Shown: positions 34,468 through 46,109, counted from the first letter of the stretch. The stretch: 64,000 nucleotides of DNA from Enterobacter cloacae subsp. cloacae ATCC 13047 (GCF_000025565.1 NC_014121.1:2294001-2358000), one strand, 5' to 3'. A program made the numbers and translations. Notes: generated from the sequence alone by a model not told the origin.

Positions 34468-34571
34468 TACTTTCTCCTTGATAATTAAAGATGGGATTGC
34501 TCACATGCTTAAGAGATAAGTATTGATGACTTCTGAGAAACGTTATGGCGCTTTGTGCGCTCTTTTTGGTG

Positions 34572-34601
34572 TCGGGTGGCGTAGCCGCCACCCGGCTTTT
34601 T
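34572..34601 (-). repeat. REP-like palindrome between fumA and fumC
   Basis: Read on the minus strand it begins GCCGGGTGGCGGCTACGCC, the usual enteric REP core, and forms a GGGTGGCG/CGCCACCC-type stem. It has no T-run in the fumAC direction, so it more likely protects or attenuates the fumA transcript than ends it. Confidence 0.6.
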
Positions 34602-34604
34602 AGC

Positions 34605-36251
34605 TTACTTCACACATGCCGAACACTGAGAGGACTGGATCTGCTTGAAGAAGTCATTGCCTTTGTCATCCACCAGGATAAACGCCGGGAAATCTTCCAC
34701 TTCAATTTTCCAGATCGCTTCCATACCCAGTTCCGGGTATTCCACGCACTCCAGGCTCTTGATGCTGCCCTGCGCCAGTACGGCCGCCGGACCACCGATA
34801 CTGCCCAGGTAGAACCCACCGTGCTTGTGGCACGCGTCCGTCACCTGCTGGCTGCGGTTGCCTTTCGCCAGCATGATCATGCTGCCGCCGTTGGCCTGGA
34901 GCTGGTCTACATAGGAGTCCATGCGGCCTGCGGTGGTTGGGCCTAATGAGCCGGAGGCATAACCCTCTGGCGTTTTCGCCGGGCCCGCGTAGTAGATCGG
35001 ATGATCTTTGATGTACTGCGGCAACCCTTCGCCGTTGTCCAGGCGCTCTTTCAGCTTCGCATGGGCGATGTCGCGGCCGACGATGATCGTGCCGTTCAGG
35101 GAGAGACGCGTCGAGACCGGGTACTGAGACAGCTGCGCCAGAATCTCTTTCATCGGACGGTTCAGATCAACGCGAACCGCTTCACCTTCACCGGCTTTAC
35201 GCAGCGCTTCCGGAATGTATTTACCCGGATTGTTCTCCAGTTTTTCGATCCACACGCCTTCACGGTTGATCTTCGCTTTGATATTACGATCCGCCGAGCA
35301 TGAGACGCCCATACCCACCGGGCAGGATGCGCCGTGGCGCGGCAGACGGATCACACGCACGTCGTGAGCAAAGTATTTACCGCCGAACTGTGCGCCGAGC
35401 CCCAGATTACGCGCTTCTTCCAGCAGCTCCTGCTCAAGCTGAACATCACGGAACGCCTGGCCGTGTTCGTTCCCTTCGGTTGGCAGGCCGTCGTAGTATT
35501 TGGTCGATGCCAGCTTCACGGTTTTCAGCGTCGCTTCCGCCGACGTGCCGCCAATGACAAAGGCGATATGGTATGGCGGGCAGGCTGCAGTCCCCAGAGT
35601 ACGCATTTTTTCCACCAGGTAGTTCTTCAGCTTGCCCGGTGTGAGCAGCGCTTTCGTTTCCTGGTAGAGGTAGGTTTTATTGGCTGAACCGCCGCCTTTC
35701 GCGATGCAAAGGAATTTGTACTCATCGCCGTCCACGCTGTAGAGGTCAATTTGCGCAGGCAGGTTGGTGCCGGTGTTGACCTCTTTATACATATCCAGCG
35801 CCGCGTTTTGCGAGTAGCGCAGGTTGTCTTCGGTGTAAGTGTTGTAGACACCGTGCGCCAGCGCGGCTTCATCGCCGCCTCCGGTCCAGACACGCTGGCC
35901 TTTTTTACCCACGATGATGGCCGTACCGGTGTCCTGGCAGGTCGGCAGAATGCCTTTTGCCGCGATATCGGAGTTACGCAGGAACTGCAGCGCGACATAC
36001 TTATCGTTTTCGCTGGCCTCCGGGTCGCTGAGAATATCGGCCACCTGCTGCTGATGCGCAGGACGGAGCATAAACGAGGCGTCGTGGAAGGCGTGCTGCG
36101 CCAGCAAGGTCAGCGCCTGCGGATCGACCTTGAGGATCTCCTGCCCTTCAAACTCAGAGACAGAGACGTGATCGCGGGTTAACAGGTAATATTCGGTCTG
36201 ATCCTTACCGAGCGGGAAAGGATCCTGGTAATGAAAGGGTTTGTTCGACAT
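34605..36251 (-). CDS. fumA: FumA, class I iron-sulfur fumarate hydratase
   Basis: A 548-residue class I fumarase whose [4Fe-4S] cluster binds substrate. Cluster cysteines are visible in [10 protein letters not shown], the [10 protein letters not shown] region and the [13 protein letters not shown] segment. [16 protein letters not shown] is a conserved late motif. It is the housekeeping aerobic TCA enzyme and precedes fumC as in E. coli. Confidence 0.96.
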   Translation of the reverse strand: MSNKPFHYQDPFPLGKDQTEYYLLTRDHVSVSEFEGQEILKVDPQALTLLAQHAFHDASFMLRPAHQQQVADILSDPEASENDKYVALQFLRNSDIAAKGILPTCQDTGTAIIVGKKGQRVWTGGGDEAALAHGVYNTYTEDNLRYSQNAALDMYKEVNTGTNLPAQIDLYSVDGDEYKFLCIAKGGGSANKTYLYQETKALLTPGKLKNYLVEKMRTLGTAACPPYHIAFVIGGTSAEATLKTVKLASTKYYDGLPTEGNEHGQAFRDVQLEQELLEEARNLGLGAQFGGKYFAHDVRVIRLPRHGASCPVGMGVSCSADRNIKAKINREGVWIEKLENNPGKYIPEALRKAGEGEAVRVDLNRPMKEILAQLSQYPVSTRLSLNGTIIVGRDIAHAKLKERLDNGEGLPQYIKDHPIYYAGPAKTPEGYASGSLGPTTAGRMDSYVDQLQANGGSMIMLAKGNRSQQVTDACHKHGGFYLGSIGGPAAVLAQGSIKSLECVEYPELGMEAIWKIEVEDFPAFILVDDKGNDFFKQIQSSQCSACVK

Positions 36252-36450
36252 TGTTCTCTCACTTACTGCGTCGGTCTGATTATTCAGGGCAGATGTTCCG
36301 CTGCCCGGCTTAAAAGCGAGTCAGCTTATCCTACACAATTTTTTAACAAAAACTGAGACTAGTACGACTTTTTACATCCGCAGGTTACTTCCAGGTGGTT
36401 TATTGCTTTAATACCCGGAGTTTATTCCACATTTGAATCAGGGCTTGATA

Positions 36451-37626
36451 ATGCAAAAACTCATCAACTCAGTGCAAAACTACGCCTGGGGAAGTAAAAC
36501 TGCGTTAACGGAACTCTACGGTATCGCGAACCCGGACAACCTGCCGATGGCAGAACTGTGGATGGGTGCCCACCCGAAGAGCAGCTCAAAAGTTGAAGAT
36601 GCCAGCGGCCAGGTGCGCGCGCTGCGCGACGTAATTGATGCCGATAAAGCCACGCTGCTGGGTAACAGCGTGGCCAACCGTTTTGGCGAGCTGCCGTTCC
36701 TGTTTAAGGTGCTGTGTGCCGATCAACCTCTCTCCATCCAGGTTCACCCGAACAAGAAAGCCTCTGAAATTGGCTTTGCAAAAGAGAATGCGGCCGGTAT
36801 CCCGTTAGATGCCGCCGAGCGTAACTATAAAGATCCGAACCACAAGCCGGAGCTGGTCTTTGCGCTGACCCCTTTCCTGGCGATGAACGCGTTTCGCGAG
36901 TTCTCCGAGATCATCTCTCTGCTGCAGCCGGTCGCAGGAGCGCATAACGCTATCGCACATTTCCTGGCAAATCCGAACGCGGAAAGCCTGAGCCAGCTGT
37001 TCGCCAGCCTGCTCAACATGCAGGGCGACGAGAAATCCCACGCCCTGGCGGTGCTGAAAGCGGCGCTGGACGGCCAGCAGGGCGAACCATGGGACACCAT
37101 CCGTCTGATTTCTGCGTTTTACCCGGACGACAGCGGCCTGTTCTCCCCGCTGCTGCTGAACGTGGTGAAGCTAAACCCGGGCGAAGCCATGTTCCTGTTC
37201 GCAGAAACGCCGCATGCCTATCTGCAGGGTGTGGCGCTGGAGGTAATGGCCAACTCCGACAACGTGCTGCGCGCGGGTCTGACGCCGAAATATATCGACA
37301 TCCCTGAACTGGTGGCTAACGTGAAGTTTGTGGCAAAACCTGCTGCCGAGCTGCTTACTCAGCCCGTCAAAAATGGCGCAGAGCTGGACTTCCCTATTCC
37401 GGTTGACGATTTTGCTTTCTCCCTGCACGACCTCAGCCAGACCGAAACGACCATCGCGCAGGAGAGCGCGGCGATCCTGTTCTGCGTTGAGGGTGAAGCG
37501 ACACTGCATAAAGGCGAACAGCGTCTGGTGCTTAAGCCGGGTGAGTCAGCATTCGTTGCTGCTAATGAGTCCCCGGTCAGCGTGAGCGGTACCGGTCGCC
37601 TGGCGCGCGTATTTAATAAGCTTTAG
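36451..37626 (+). CDS. manA: ManA, mannose-6-phosphate isomerase
   Basis: A 391-residue type I phosphomannose isomerase that interconverts fructose-6-phosphate and mannose-6-phosphate. The zinc-site motif PLSIQVHPNK and the conserved YKDPNHKPELVFALTPF and LFAETPHAYLQG segments are present. The start at 36451 (MQKLINSVQNYAWG) matches E. coli and has AGGG upstream; six extra codons are possible but unsupported. It is divergent from fumA. Confidence 0.96.
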   Translation: MQKLINSVQNYAWGSKTALTELYGIANPDNLPMAELWMGAHPKSSSKVEDASGQVRALRDVIDADKATLLGNSVANRFGELPFLFKVLCADQPLSIQVHPNKKASEIGFAKENAAGIPLDAAERNYKDPNHKPELVFALTPFLAMNAFREFSEIISLLQPVAGAHNAIAHFLANPNAESLSQLFASLLNMQGDEKSHALAVLKAALDGQQGEPWDTIRLISAFYPDDSGLFSPLLLNVVKLNPGEAMFLFAETPHAYLQGVALEVMANSDNVLRAGLTPKYIDIPELVANVKFVAKPAAELLTQPVKNGAELDFPIPVDDFAFSLHDLSQTETTIAQESAAILFCVEGEATLHKGEQRLVLKPGESAFVAANESPVSVSGTGRLARVFNKL

Positions 37627-37724
37627 ACAATACTGAATTTTTTAACAACTCTTGCTAAGCTAGTGGCAGGCTTTATATCTCCGGGCGGTTTCTACCGCCT
37701 GGTTTCATTTTAGGGATAGTCGCA

Positions 37725-39257
37725 ATGAAAAAATCGGTCGTAGCGGTAGGCGTGATTGTAGCGTTAGGCGTAGTCTGGACGGGAGCATCCTGGTTTACCG
37801 GGAAGCAGCTGGAGAGCCGTCTGGCTGAGATGGTGGCACAGGCTAACAGCCAAATTAAGCGTGGCGCACCGGAAGCGGGTGTAGAGCTGAGCTATCAGAA
37901 TTATGAGCGCGGGGTATTCACCAGCCATATGCAGCTTGTGGTGAAGCCCGTTGCCGGAAATGAAAATGGCTGGCTGAAGCCGGGCCAGACGGTGGTGCTG
38001 GATGAGGTGGTAAGTCACGGTCCGTTCCCGCTGGCGCAGCTGAAGTCCTTTAACCTGATCCCATCAATGGCGTCCGTTCACACCGTGCTGGTGAATAACG
38101 ACTTAACTAAGCCGCTGTTCGATCTGGCAAAAAATGAATCTCCTTTCGCGGTTGATACCCGCATCAGCTATGCCGGTGACACCCGCTCGAATATCGCGCT
38201 GAAGGCGCTGAACTACGAGAAAGAGAACGAGAAAGTCACCTTCAGCGGTGGCAACTTCACCGTAGATGCTGACCGCGAAGGGAACGTGCTTTCCCTGACA
38301 GGGGAAGCGCAAAGCGGTCTGGTCAACGCCGTTAACGAATACGATCAGAAGGTACAGATTACCTTCAACAATTTGAAAGCAGACGGCAACAGCCGCATGA
38401 CCGACTTCAAAGAGCGTATCGGCGATCAGAAACTCTCGATTGATAAGATTGCCATTGCGATTGAAGGTAAAGAGATGGCCGTGCTGGAAGGCATGGACGT
38501 TGATGGTAAATCGGATGTCTCCAAAGACGGTAAGAGCATCAATACTCAGCTGGATTACACCCTGAAGAGCCTGAAAGTGCAGAATCAGGACCTGGGTACC
38601 GGCAAGCTTTCGCTGAAGATCGGCAATATTGACGGTCAGGCGTGGCATGAATTCAGCCAGAAATACAGCAAAGAGAGCCAGGCGCTGCTGACCGATGCCG
38701 CGCTGCAGCAGAACCCGGAAGTGTATCAGCAGCAGGCGATGGCCGTGCTGTTCAACAACCTGCCTATTCTGCTCAAAGGTGAACCGGTGATCACCGTCGC
38801 TCCGCTGAGCTGGAAAAACAGCAAAGGCGAAACCAGCTTTAACCTGTCTCTGTTCCTGAAAGATCCGGCAACCGCAACGGGCGAACCGCAAACGCTGGCG
38901 CAGGAAGTGGATCGCAGCGTGAAGTCTCTGGACAGCAAGCTGACGATCCCAATGGATATGGCAACCGAGTTTATGACTCAGATTGCGAAGCTTGAAGGGT
39001 ACGGCGATGACGATGCCGGCAAGCTGGCAAACCAGCAGGTGAAAGGCCTGGCGGCGATGGGCCAGATGTTCCGCATCACAAAGGTGGACGACAACACGAT
39101 TTCCACCAGCCTGCAGTATGCCAACGGCCAGGTGACGCTCAACGGTGACAAAATGCCGCTGGAGGACTTTGTCGGCATGTTTGGTATGCCTGCCCTGGGC
39201 ATGCCGGAACCGGCTGAACCAGCAGCGCCAGCCGAACCTGCGGCGCCGCAGCAGTAA
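37725..39257 (+). CDS. ydgA: YdgA, DUF945 periplasmic/inner-membrane protein
   Basis: A 510-residue protein with one N-terminal hydrophobic segment (VVAVGVIVALGVVWTGASWF) serving as a signal anchor. A long DUF945 domain follows. The C-terminal tail is rich in Pro, Ala and Glu (PEPAEPAAPAEPAAPQ repeats). The function is undefined in E. coli, where it is known as an envelope protein. It is followed by a strong terminator. Confidence 0.9.
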   Translation: MKKSVVAVGVIVALGVVWTGASWFTGKQLESRLAEMVAQANSQIKRGAPEAGVELSYQNYERGVFTSHMQLVVKPVAGNENGWLKPGQTVVLDEVVSHGPFPLAQLKSFNLIPSMASVHTVLVNNDLTKPLFDLAKNESPFAVDTRISYAGDTRSNIALKALNYEKENEKVTFSGGNFTVDADREGNVLSLTGEAQSGLVNAVNEYDQKVQITFNNLKADGNSRMTDFKERIGDQKLSIDKIAIAIEGKEMAVLEGMDVDGKSDVSKDGKSINTQLDYTLKSLKVQNQDLGTGKLSLKIGNIDGQAWHEFSQKYSKESQALLTDAALQQNPEVYQQQAMAVLFNNLPILLKGEPVITVAPLSWKNSKGETSFNLSLFLKDPATATGEPQTLAQEVDRSVKSLDSKLTIPMDMATEFMTQIAKLEGYGDDDAGKLANQQVKGLAAMGQMFRITKVDDNTISTSLQYANGQVTLNGDKMPLEDFVGMFGMPALGMPEPAEPAAPAEPAAPQQ

Positions 39258-39262
39258 ACGAC

Positions 39263-39289
39263 AAAACCCCTCGCATGAGGGGTTTTTTA
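39263..39289 (+). terminator. Terminator after ydgA
   Basis: AAAACCCCTC/GAGGGGTTTTTT forms a perfect stem with a short loop and a T-run, 5 bases after the ydgA stop. On the minus strand it also has a T-run and may serve malI. Confidence 0.93.
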
Positions 39290-39291
39290 TT

Positions 39292-39325
39292 GCCGGGGGG
39301 CGGCGATGCCTTATCTGGCCTACGC
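39292..39325. repeat. REP element between ydgA and malI
   Basis: A GC-rich imperfect palindrome beginning GCCGGGGGGCGGCGATGCC and ending TATCTGGCCTACG, the classic enteric REP pattern. It sits between the two convergent genes. Confidence 0.75.
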
Positions 39326-39343
39326 TCCGCAACGTGCTCTGGA

Positions 39344-40372
39344 TTATTTCACCGTTACCAAACGCGCCGCCACAATCTGGTGCCCGGCCTGCACGTCTGT
39401 TTTTTCGATGCGCTGCATGATCCTGTCCGCCAGCGTGTAGCCCATCTCCCGTGCGGGCGTGGTGGCCCAGACGATGGGCAGATCGTCCAGCGCATTTTCG
39501 CCAACGTCGGCAAATGCCCCTAACGCCACCTGATGGCCGAAGAAGGTTTCAACGCTCCCCTCACCGCTCTGACGCCCGGCGCGGATCAGACCAAACCAGG
39601 CCCCCATCGCAATCACATCGTTGTAGCAAATCACGGCGCTTATCGTCGGGCTGCTGCTTAACAGCGCACCGATAGCTTCTGCGGCTTTTTTCTGACTGGA
39701 TTCACACTCTACCACCCACTCGCTGTGGAACGGTAAACCGTATTTAATCAGCGTCGCGCAATAACCGCCCACCCGTTCGGCGCGGGTCAGCGACGAGCTT
39801 TTTCCGCCGAGCCAGGCAATCCGCTGATGTCCGCGACGAATAAGATGCTCGGTCAACATTTGAGCCGCCTGCATGTTGTCTGGCCGCAGGGTATCGGCTT
39901 CATCCAGATAACTGGCGCGCGACGCAAAGACCAGCGGCACCCCTTTAGCGGCCGCGCGCTCGCATAATTCACTGCTCACGCCCGATGCTCCGGCAACAAT
40001 CACACCGTCAACGCCCTGGGTGAGCAGCATGTCGAGCCGGGAAAGAAGCTGGTCCGGCTCGCGTCCACCGTGGAGCAGAAACACCATTCGTCCCTGCGCC
40101 TCCAGCGCTTCGGTTAACCCGGCGGTCAGTTCGGCGTAAAAGGGTGAAGTCAGGTCACGCACGATCAGGCCAATCACGCCGCTTTGTCCCCCGCGCAGGG
40201 CCGACGCCTGACGGTTACGCACAAAACCCAGTTGTTCAACGGCGTCGTTAACCCGCTGACCGGTCGCGGGAGAGATGCGCCCTTTTCCACTCAGGACCAG
40301 TGAAACGGTGCTGACGGAAACCCCCGCCGCCAGCGCGACATCGTTGATGGTGATCTTTTTCGCTACAGCCAT
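39344..40372 (-). CDS. malI: MalI, LacI-family repressor of malXY
   Basis: A 342-residue LacI/GalR repressor. The N-terminal helix-turn-helix is KITINDVALAAGVSVSTVSLVLSG, and a sugar-binding-like core follows. In E. coli MalI represses malX-malY and itself; the inducer is not clear. The start at 40372 (MAVAKK) gives exactly the E. coli length, with GGAG upstream. It is divergent from malX, with two operator palindromes between them. Confidence 0.93.
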   Translation of the reverse strand: MAVAKKITINDVALAAGVSVSTVSLVLSGKGRISPATGQRVNDAVEQLGFVRNRQASALRGGQSGVIGLIVRDLTSPFYAELTAGLTEALEAQGRMVFLLHGGREPDQLLSRLDMLLTQGVDGVIVAGASGVSSELCERAAAKGVPLVFASRASYLDEADTLRPDNMQAAQMLTEHLIRRGHQRIAWLGGKSSSLTRAERVGGYCATLIKYGLPFHSEWVVECESSQKKAAEAIGALLSSSPTISAVICYNDVIAMGAWFGLIRAGRQSGEGSVETFFGHQVALGAFADVGENALDDLPIVWATTPAREMGYTLADRIMQRIEKTDVQAGHQIVAARLVTVK

Positions 40373-40402
40373 GTGTTGGCGTGACTCCCTGATAATGAGA
40401 TC

Positions 40403-40418
40403 GGTAAAACGTTTTATC
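40403..40418. promoter_or_regulatory. MalI operator (malI side)
   Basis: GGTAAAACGTTTTATC is a near-perfect palindrome that matches the MalI operator known for E. coli. It is placed 31 bases upstream of the malI start. Confidence 0.85.
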
Positions 40419-40481
40419 AATACGTTATCTTTATACTACCAGTGAAAGGCTGAGAATGTGATTCAGCGCGCACTAAACTTT

Positions 40482-40497
40482 GATAAAACGTTTTATC
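40482..40497. promoter_or_regulatory. MalI operator (malX side)
   Basis: GATAAAACGTTTTATC is a perfect 16-base palindrome 53 bases before the malX start. It would allow MalI to repress malXY. Confidence 0.88.
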
Positions 40498-40550
40498 TTC
40501 TCGCAGCATTGAAGCAGACAAACTGATTTTAACAATAAAGGAGTCGTTTT

Positions 40551-41717
40551 ATGACGGCGAAAACAGCACAAAAAATATCGCTGTGGGAATTTTTCCAGCA
40601 ACTGGGTAAAACCTTTATGCTGCCCGTGGCGCTTCTCTCGTTCTGCGGGATCATGCTCGGGATCGGCAGCTCGCTCAGCAGTAAGGACGTCATTACGCTG
40701 ATCCCGTTCCTCGGTACCCCTGTGCTGCAGGCGATCTTTATCTGGATGAGTAAGGTCGGCTCCTTTGCCTTCAGCTTCCTGCCCGTGATGTTCTGTATCG
40801 CCATCCCGCTGGGCCTGGCGCGTGAGAATAAAGGCGTGGCGGCGTTCGCCGGTTTTGTGGGCTACGCGGTGATGAACCTTGCGGTGAACTTCTGGCTGAC
40901 CGCCAAAGGCATCCTGCCCACTACCGATGCTGCGGTGCTGAAAGCCAACAACATTCAGAGCGTGATTGGTATTCAGTCCATCGACACTGGGATCCTCGGC
41001 GCGGTGATCGCGGGGGTCATTATCTGGATGCTGCATGAGCGCTTCCACAATATCCGCCTCCCCGATGCCCTGGCATTCTTCGGCGGCACCCGCTTCGTGC
41101 CAATTATTACTCTCGTGGTCATGGGGCTGTTTGGTCTGGTCATCCCGCTGATCTGGCCGGTCTTTGCTCTTGGTATCAACGGTATTGGCCGTATCATTAA
41201 CGGCGCGGGCGATTTCGGACCGATGATCTTCGGTACCGGCGAACGTCTGCTGCTGCCGTTTGGCCTGCAACATATCCTGGTGGCACTGATTCGCTTCACC
41301 GAAGCAGGCGGCACCATGGAAGTGTGCGGTCATGATGTAAGCGGTGCGCTGACCATCTTCCAGGCGCAGCTGAGCTGCCCAACCACTCATGGCTTCTCTG
41401 AGAGTGCGACCCGCTTCCTGTCACAGGGTAAAATGCCGGCCTTCCTCGGCGGTCTGCCAGGCGCGGCGCTGGCGATGTACCACTGCGCCCGACCTGAAAA
41501 TCGTCACAAAATTAAAGGGCTGTTGATTTCCGGGGTAATCGCCTGCGTTGTAGGCGGTACGACTGAGCCTATCGAATTCCTGTTCCTGTTTGTCGCGCCG
41601 GTGCTGTATTTCATCCACGCGGTGCTGACCGGTCTGGGCTTTACCGTGATGGCGGTGCTGGGCGTCACCATCGGTAACACTAAAGTAAAATACACCTCAT
41701 TAAGAATTGAGGCGTAA
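40551..41717 (+). pseudogene. malX: malX 5' part, PTS EIIBC truncated by an integrated element
   Basis: Encodes the N-terminal 377 residues of MalX, a PTS permease of the glucose/maltose type. It holds most of the IIC membrane domain, including ALAMYHCARPENR and GGTTEPIEFLFLFVAPVLYF. At codon 377 (GNT) the reading frame passes into the element, adds 11 foreign residues (KVKYTSLRIEA) and stops at 41715-41717. The remaining IIC helices and the IIB phosphorylation domain are 14.9 kb away at 56,561-57,023. A functional permease cannot be made from this piece alone. MalI-controlled transcription now runs toward the integrase gene. Confidence 0.93.
41676..41680. other. attL: left junction of the integrated element
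   Basis: AACAC here is repeated at 56556-56560. To its left the sequence is malX (TCGGT before the core). To its right the reading frame is foreign. The core sits inside the codons for Asn376-Thr377 of malX. The flanking element half-site reads TAAAGTAAAAT. Confidence 0.85.
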
Positions 41718-41766
41718 AAACAGCTATACCTGTCGCCCCAATGGATTACCAAGGAGGTGATGACCA

Positions 41767-43536
41767 ATGTCTGCACATGTTACAATCTTAAGAAATACAG
41801 TACTTCCAGTGAAATTCAATACCATGAATCGTCCACGCTTATATTCATATATCCGTTACTCCAGCGAACGACAAGGTAAAGGTAGTTCGATTGAGCGTCA
41901 GAAGAGCTACATTGCTGAAATGGCAAAACAGATTGCTACTGAGTACGATCTGGAGATTTTCGAGGAATACCAAGATTTAGGGGTATCCGCGTACAAGGGT
42001 AAAAACGTTCAGGAAGGAGCTTTATCGGATTTCATAGACCAAGTTGAATCCGGTTTGATCCCAAAGGGGTCTTTCCTCTTGATTGAATCCCTTGATCGCT
42101 TCTCACGCCAGAACGCCATGCAAGCGGTTAACCTTTTCACCAGCTTATTACTTAATGGCATCACGGTAATTACCGGGATTGATAAACAGGTTTACAGACA
42201 GACTGAAGTAAACACCGAGACATTGCAGCAACTGATGTTTAGCGTGATGTTGTTCAGCCGTGCAAACGAAGAAAGTTCAACCAAATCACACCGCACCATT
42301 GCAAGTGCTCTGTCCAAGATCAGACGTCACCAGGAACGGAAACCAGGTGATCCTGTAGTCGCAATTAAAGAGTTAGGCTCGGATAAATGGTGGACAGATT
42401 CAAGTACTGGATATGTCAATCCGCATCCAGTCCTGTTCCCCATAGCAAAAAAAATTATCCAGTTAAAACAAGACGGTTGGTCAAATCGGATGATCCTTCA
42501 ACATCTGAAAAACAACTACGATGGACCGGTTATTGGCAACAAAAAATCAAAAGGTATATGGAATATGCAGCATTGTTCCAGAATCCTTGAACCTGCCATT
42601 TATGGACGAAAAGTAATCACTGTAAACAATGCAGAATACGTTCTGGATGATTATTACCCTGCGATCATCAGCAAAGATGAATATGAAGCGTTAAAGCTCC
42701 AAGTTGGAAACAAAGGATTTGCCCCGAATCGCGAGAGTAATCCAGAAATACCATTACTTTCCGGTATTGGTATTTTGCACTGTGCGCACTGCTCATGTTA
42801 CATGGTTAAGGCTAAATCAACCCTTAAAAACCATCCACATGCTTACCGTTACCAATGTGCATCCAGAGATTTACATCAAGATTGTAATAAGTGGGGATTC
42901 AGGGCAAGCACCCTTGAAAGGACGATTTTACAACTAATAGCCGATAGAATATTCTTACAGACGAAATATCAACCATCTGGTTTAGAAGGGAAAATAGCGG
43001 ACATACAATCGCAAATTGAGAACTATGTATTGGCTATAGGTTCAGCTAAAAGCCCTGAGATCATTAATAGCCTCACTTCGCAAATTGATCAACTAGAACA
43101 AGAAAAACAAAGTCTGATAGTGGAAAAAAGACTATACGATGAATCAATCGTGCAAATGAACACTGAAGGTTGGGACAAGTTCAGGAAGTTTGACATTGAT
43201 GACGCACTTAACCCTTTACGCACAAAAATAAGAGCAAACATTAAGACCGTTATTATGCGCGTAGATTGCTCCAGAATAGATAAGAAACACAACTTGTTTA
43301 CCATCACATACCGCGATCAGCATAAACAGCGTATCGTTATCGAAAACAACTCAGGCTGGAAGAAGGGTAAGATTTATGTTGAAGCGCAGACTATCAACGA
43401 TATTCAAATTCTTGAATCTGAAGGTTTGATACTGCATGACCATATTGACATATTGATCAACCGAGACAAGTTCATGACGGAAGCGAAAAAACGACTAGAT
43501 CATCCCCGAACACTGATCGATGAACTGACGGAATAA
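41767..43536 (+). CDS. Large serine recombinase (integrase of the element)
   Basis: A 589-residue site-specific recombinase that would integrate and excise the element at malX. The catalytic domain starts YSYIRYSSERQGKGSSIERQ, where Ser32 is the likely nucleophile; LLIESLDRFSRQNA carries the partner Arg residues. A recombinase domain (about 190-300) is followed by a zinc ribbon with paired cysteines (CAHCSCYM ... CASRDLHQDC, about 338-375). A coiled coil spans about 405-465. The ATG at 41767 has a full AAGGAGGTGA ribosome site and is preferred, although family-like sequence begins at Met20 (41824). The gene is 86 bases from attL, the normal place for an integrase. Confidence 0.9.
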   Translation: MSAHVTILRNTVLPVKFNTMNRPRLYSYIRYSSERQGKGSSIERQKSYIAEMAKQIATEYDLEIFEEYQDLGVSAYKGKNVQEGALSDFIDQVESGLIPKGSFLLIESLDRFSRQNAMQAVNLFTSLLLNGITVITGIDKQVYRQTEVNTETLQQLMFSVMLFSRANEESSTKSHRTIASALSKIRRHQERKPGDPVVAIKELGSDKWWTDSSTGYVNPHPVLFPIAKKIIQLKQDGWSNRMILQHLKNNYDGPVIGNKKSKGIWNMQHCSRILEPAIYGRKVITVNNAEYVLDDYYPAIISKDEYEALKLQVGNKGFAPNRESNPEIPLLSGIGILHCAHCSCYMVKAKSTLKNHPHAYRYQCASRDLHQDCNKWGFRASTLERTILQLIADRIFLQTKYQPSGLEGKIADIQSQIENYVLAIGSAKSPEIINSLTSQIDQLEQEKQSLIVEKRLYDESIVQMNTEGWDKFRKFDIDDALNPLRTKIRANIKTVIMRVDCSRIDKKHNLFTITYRDQHKQRIVIENNSGWKKGKIYVEAQTINDIQILESEGLILHDHIDILINRDKFMTEAKKRLDHPRTLIDELTE

Positions 43537-43607
43537 AGGTAAGTGTTAGTGCCATTGTAAAATTGCCCCACAGAAATGTTAGCGTAATCCATCGCTATAT
43601 AGCCATG

Positions 43608-43635
43608 AATCGCTCTGTATCTTGTCAGAGCGATT
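43608..43635. terminator. Hairpin downstream of the integrase
   Basis: AATCGCTCTG and CAGAGCGATT pair perfectly around an 8-base loop, 72 bases after the integrase stop. No T-run follows, so this is a weak terminator candidate. An IS begins 13 bases later. Confidence 0.4.
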
Positions 43636-43655
43636 AAAGCAGACTTCTGAAGTGG

Positions 43656-44860
<1,205 letters not shown>

Positions 44861-44896
44861 CTCTGTTCAGGTGGCCAAATTCAGTAAACCACTTCA

Positions 44897-45347
44897 CTTC
44901 AGGCATCGTTCAATATAAAACCCCCGTAAAACTTGATACAGAGCGTTGTAGAGCAAGGGTTCAAAATTACATCGTATTCATTCTGTCTACGAACTGTACT
45001 TATTGCACCGCTCCTTATCGAAACACCTCTATGGTTGCCGGAAACCCCGCACAAAGTAGATTGTTATGTCTTTCAATCGCAGTATTCAAGACTAACCGCT
45101 GCCCGCCGCCCGACGTTAACACCAAGCATATGAACCATTTTAAAACCCTTTAAAAACAATACCCTTCGCATCTTCCCCCTCTTCTCCCCATGTTAATCGA
45201 TCGTTTTTACAGATCAATTATACGATATTGATAGATTTCATAGATCAATGTAAGATCATGATTCTTCGGTTAGTGTTTCTCGTAAACAAGACTCACGGAA
45301 TGAATACTCTGTCCACGATGGAGTGCGAAAGAAAGAAGGTATCCAGA
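44897..45347. other. Gap between IS and the envelope-protein genes
   Basis: About 450 bases with no convincing gene; open frames crossing it lack starts and run into the IS. AT-rich sequence at 45,190-45,260 may hold the promoter of the next gene. Confidence 0.35.
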
Positions 45348-46109
45348 ATGACAATTCTTATTAAAACGTTAAAAATCATGGCGTCAGGTGTTGTTTTCGT
45401 TTCAGGTTTAACCACCGCCTCCAGTACCGTGTATTTCTTGCCAGAGGCAAAATCAGTGGGTGTCGCCAGCAGCGACAAAAACGCACTGATGTTTCTCGGG
45501 ATGGACAGGGATGTAAATCTGAAGGGAATATGCTTCGCGATGACAAAGCAATCATCATCAATCGTTCCGCTGGTAGATATCACTGCTACAACTGATAACG
45601 GCAGATTCACGATGCACGGGTTACGCCCTAATGTCAGTGATTCTAAAGAAGTCGCTTGTTCCTTCGGGTCCGAAGCTGGTGATTTCTTGACTGCCATTTC
45701 GAAGTCAACAACCGTTAACGTGAAGCTGGACTTCAATGGCGAGATCCGCAATTACAGTTTCGACACTACAGAGTTCGGAAAGGTATTGACTGCGAATGGG
45801 CAAGCCGTGGGGGAAAAAGCAGCTAAAGACTACGCTCAGGGAGTACGTGCACCCGTTTTCTATAGCAGCGGTAGCGAAGCTCCCAAAAACAATGCAGTAA
45901 CCTCAAACGTCGATACACACAGTTATAAAGCAAGCGATGAGAAACTTAATTCGGTCTGGAAAAGCCTTAGCCCTGAAACCCGAAAACGATTGCTTCCTTC
46001 TCAAAGAGAATGGATAAAGCACAAATCCGGCTGCAATAATGAACAGAAATGTCTTACCGACATGACGAACAATCGCATTCGTGAACTGGAGTCTGAATAT
46101 GGAAAATAA
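45348..46109 (+). CDS. Secreted protein with C-terminal LprI/DUF1311-like domain
   Basis: A 253-residue exported protein. The signal-like start (MTILIKTLKIMASGVVFVSGLTTASS) is followed by a beta-rich domain of unknown family. The last 60 residues resemble the lysozyme-inhibitor LprI/DUF1311 fold: Leu/Trp-rich helix LNSVWKSLSPETRKRLLPSQREWIKHK, then CNNEQKCLTDMTNNRIRELES with a Cys pair. AAGG lies 11 bases before the chosen ATG; longer frames start at 45228 or 45300 but lose the signal peptide. It overlaps the next gene by 11 bases. The function is not known; an envelope-protective role is possible. Confidence 0.65.
   Translation: MTILIKTLKIMASGVVFVSGLTTASSTVYFLPEAKSVGVASSDKNALMFLGMDRDVNLKGICFAMTKQSSSIVPLVDITATTDNGRFTMHGLRPNVSDSKEVACSFGSEAGDFLTAISKSTTVNVKLDFNGEIRNYSFDTTEFGKVLTANGQAVGEKAAKDYAQGVRAPVFYSSGSEAPKNNAVTSNVDTHSYKASDEKLNSVWKSLSPETRKRLLPSQREWIKHKSGCNNEQKCLTDMTNNRIRELESEYGK

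Noticed and set aside
38103..39332. 409-codon minus-strand frame opposite ydgA
   Set aside because: It is Arg/His-rich with no motif and lies wholly opposite conserved ydgA.
40473..41390. 305-codon minus-strand frame opposite malX
   Set aside because: Shadow of the malX reading frame with no domain or ribosome site.
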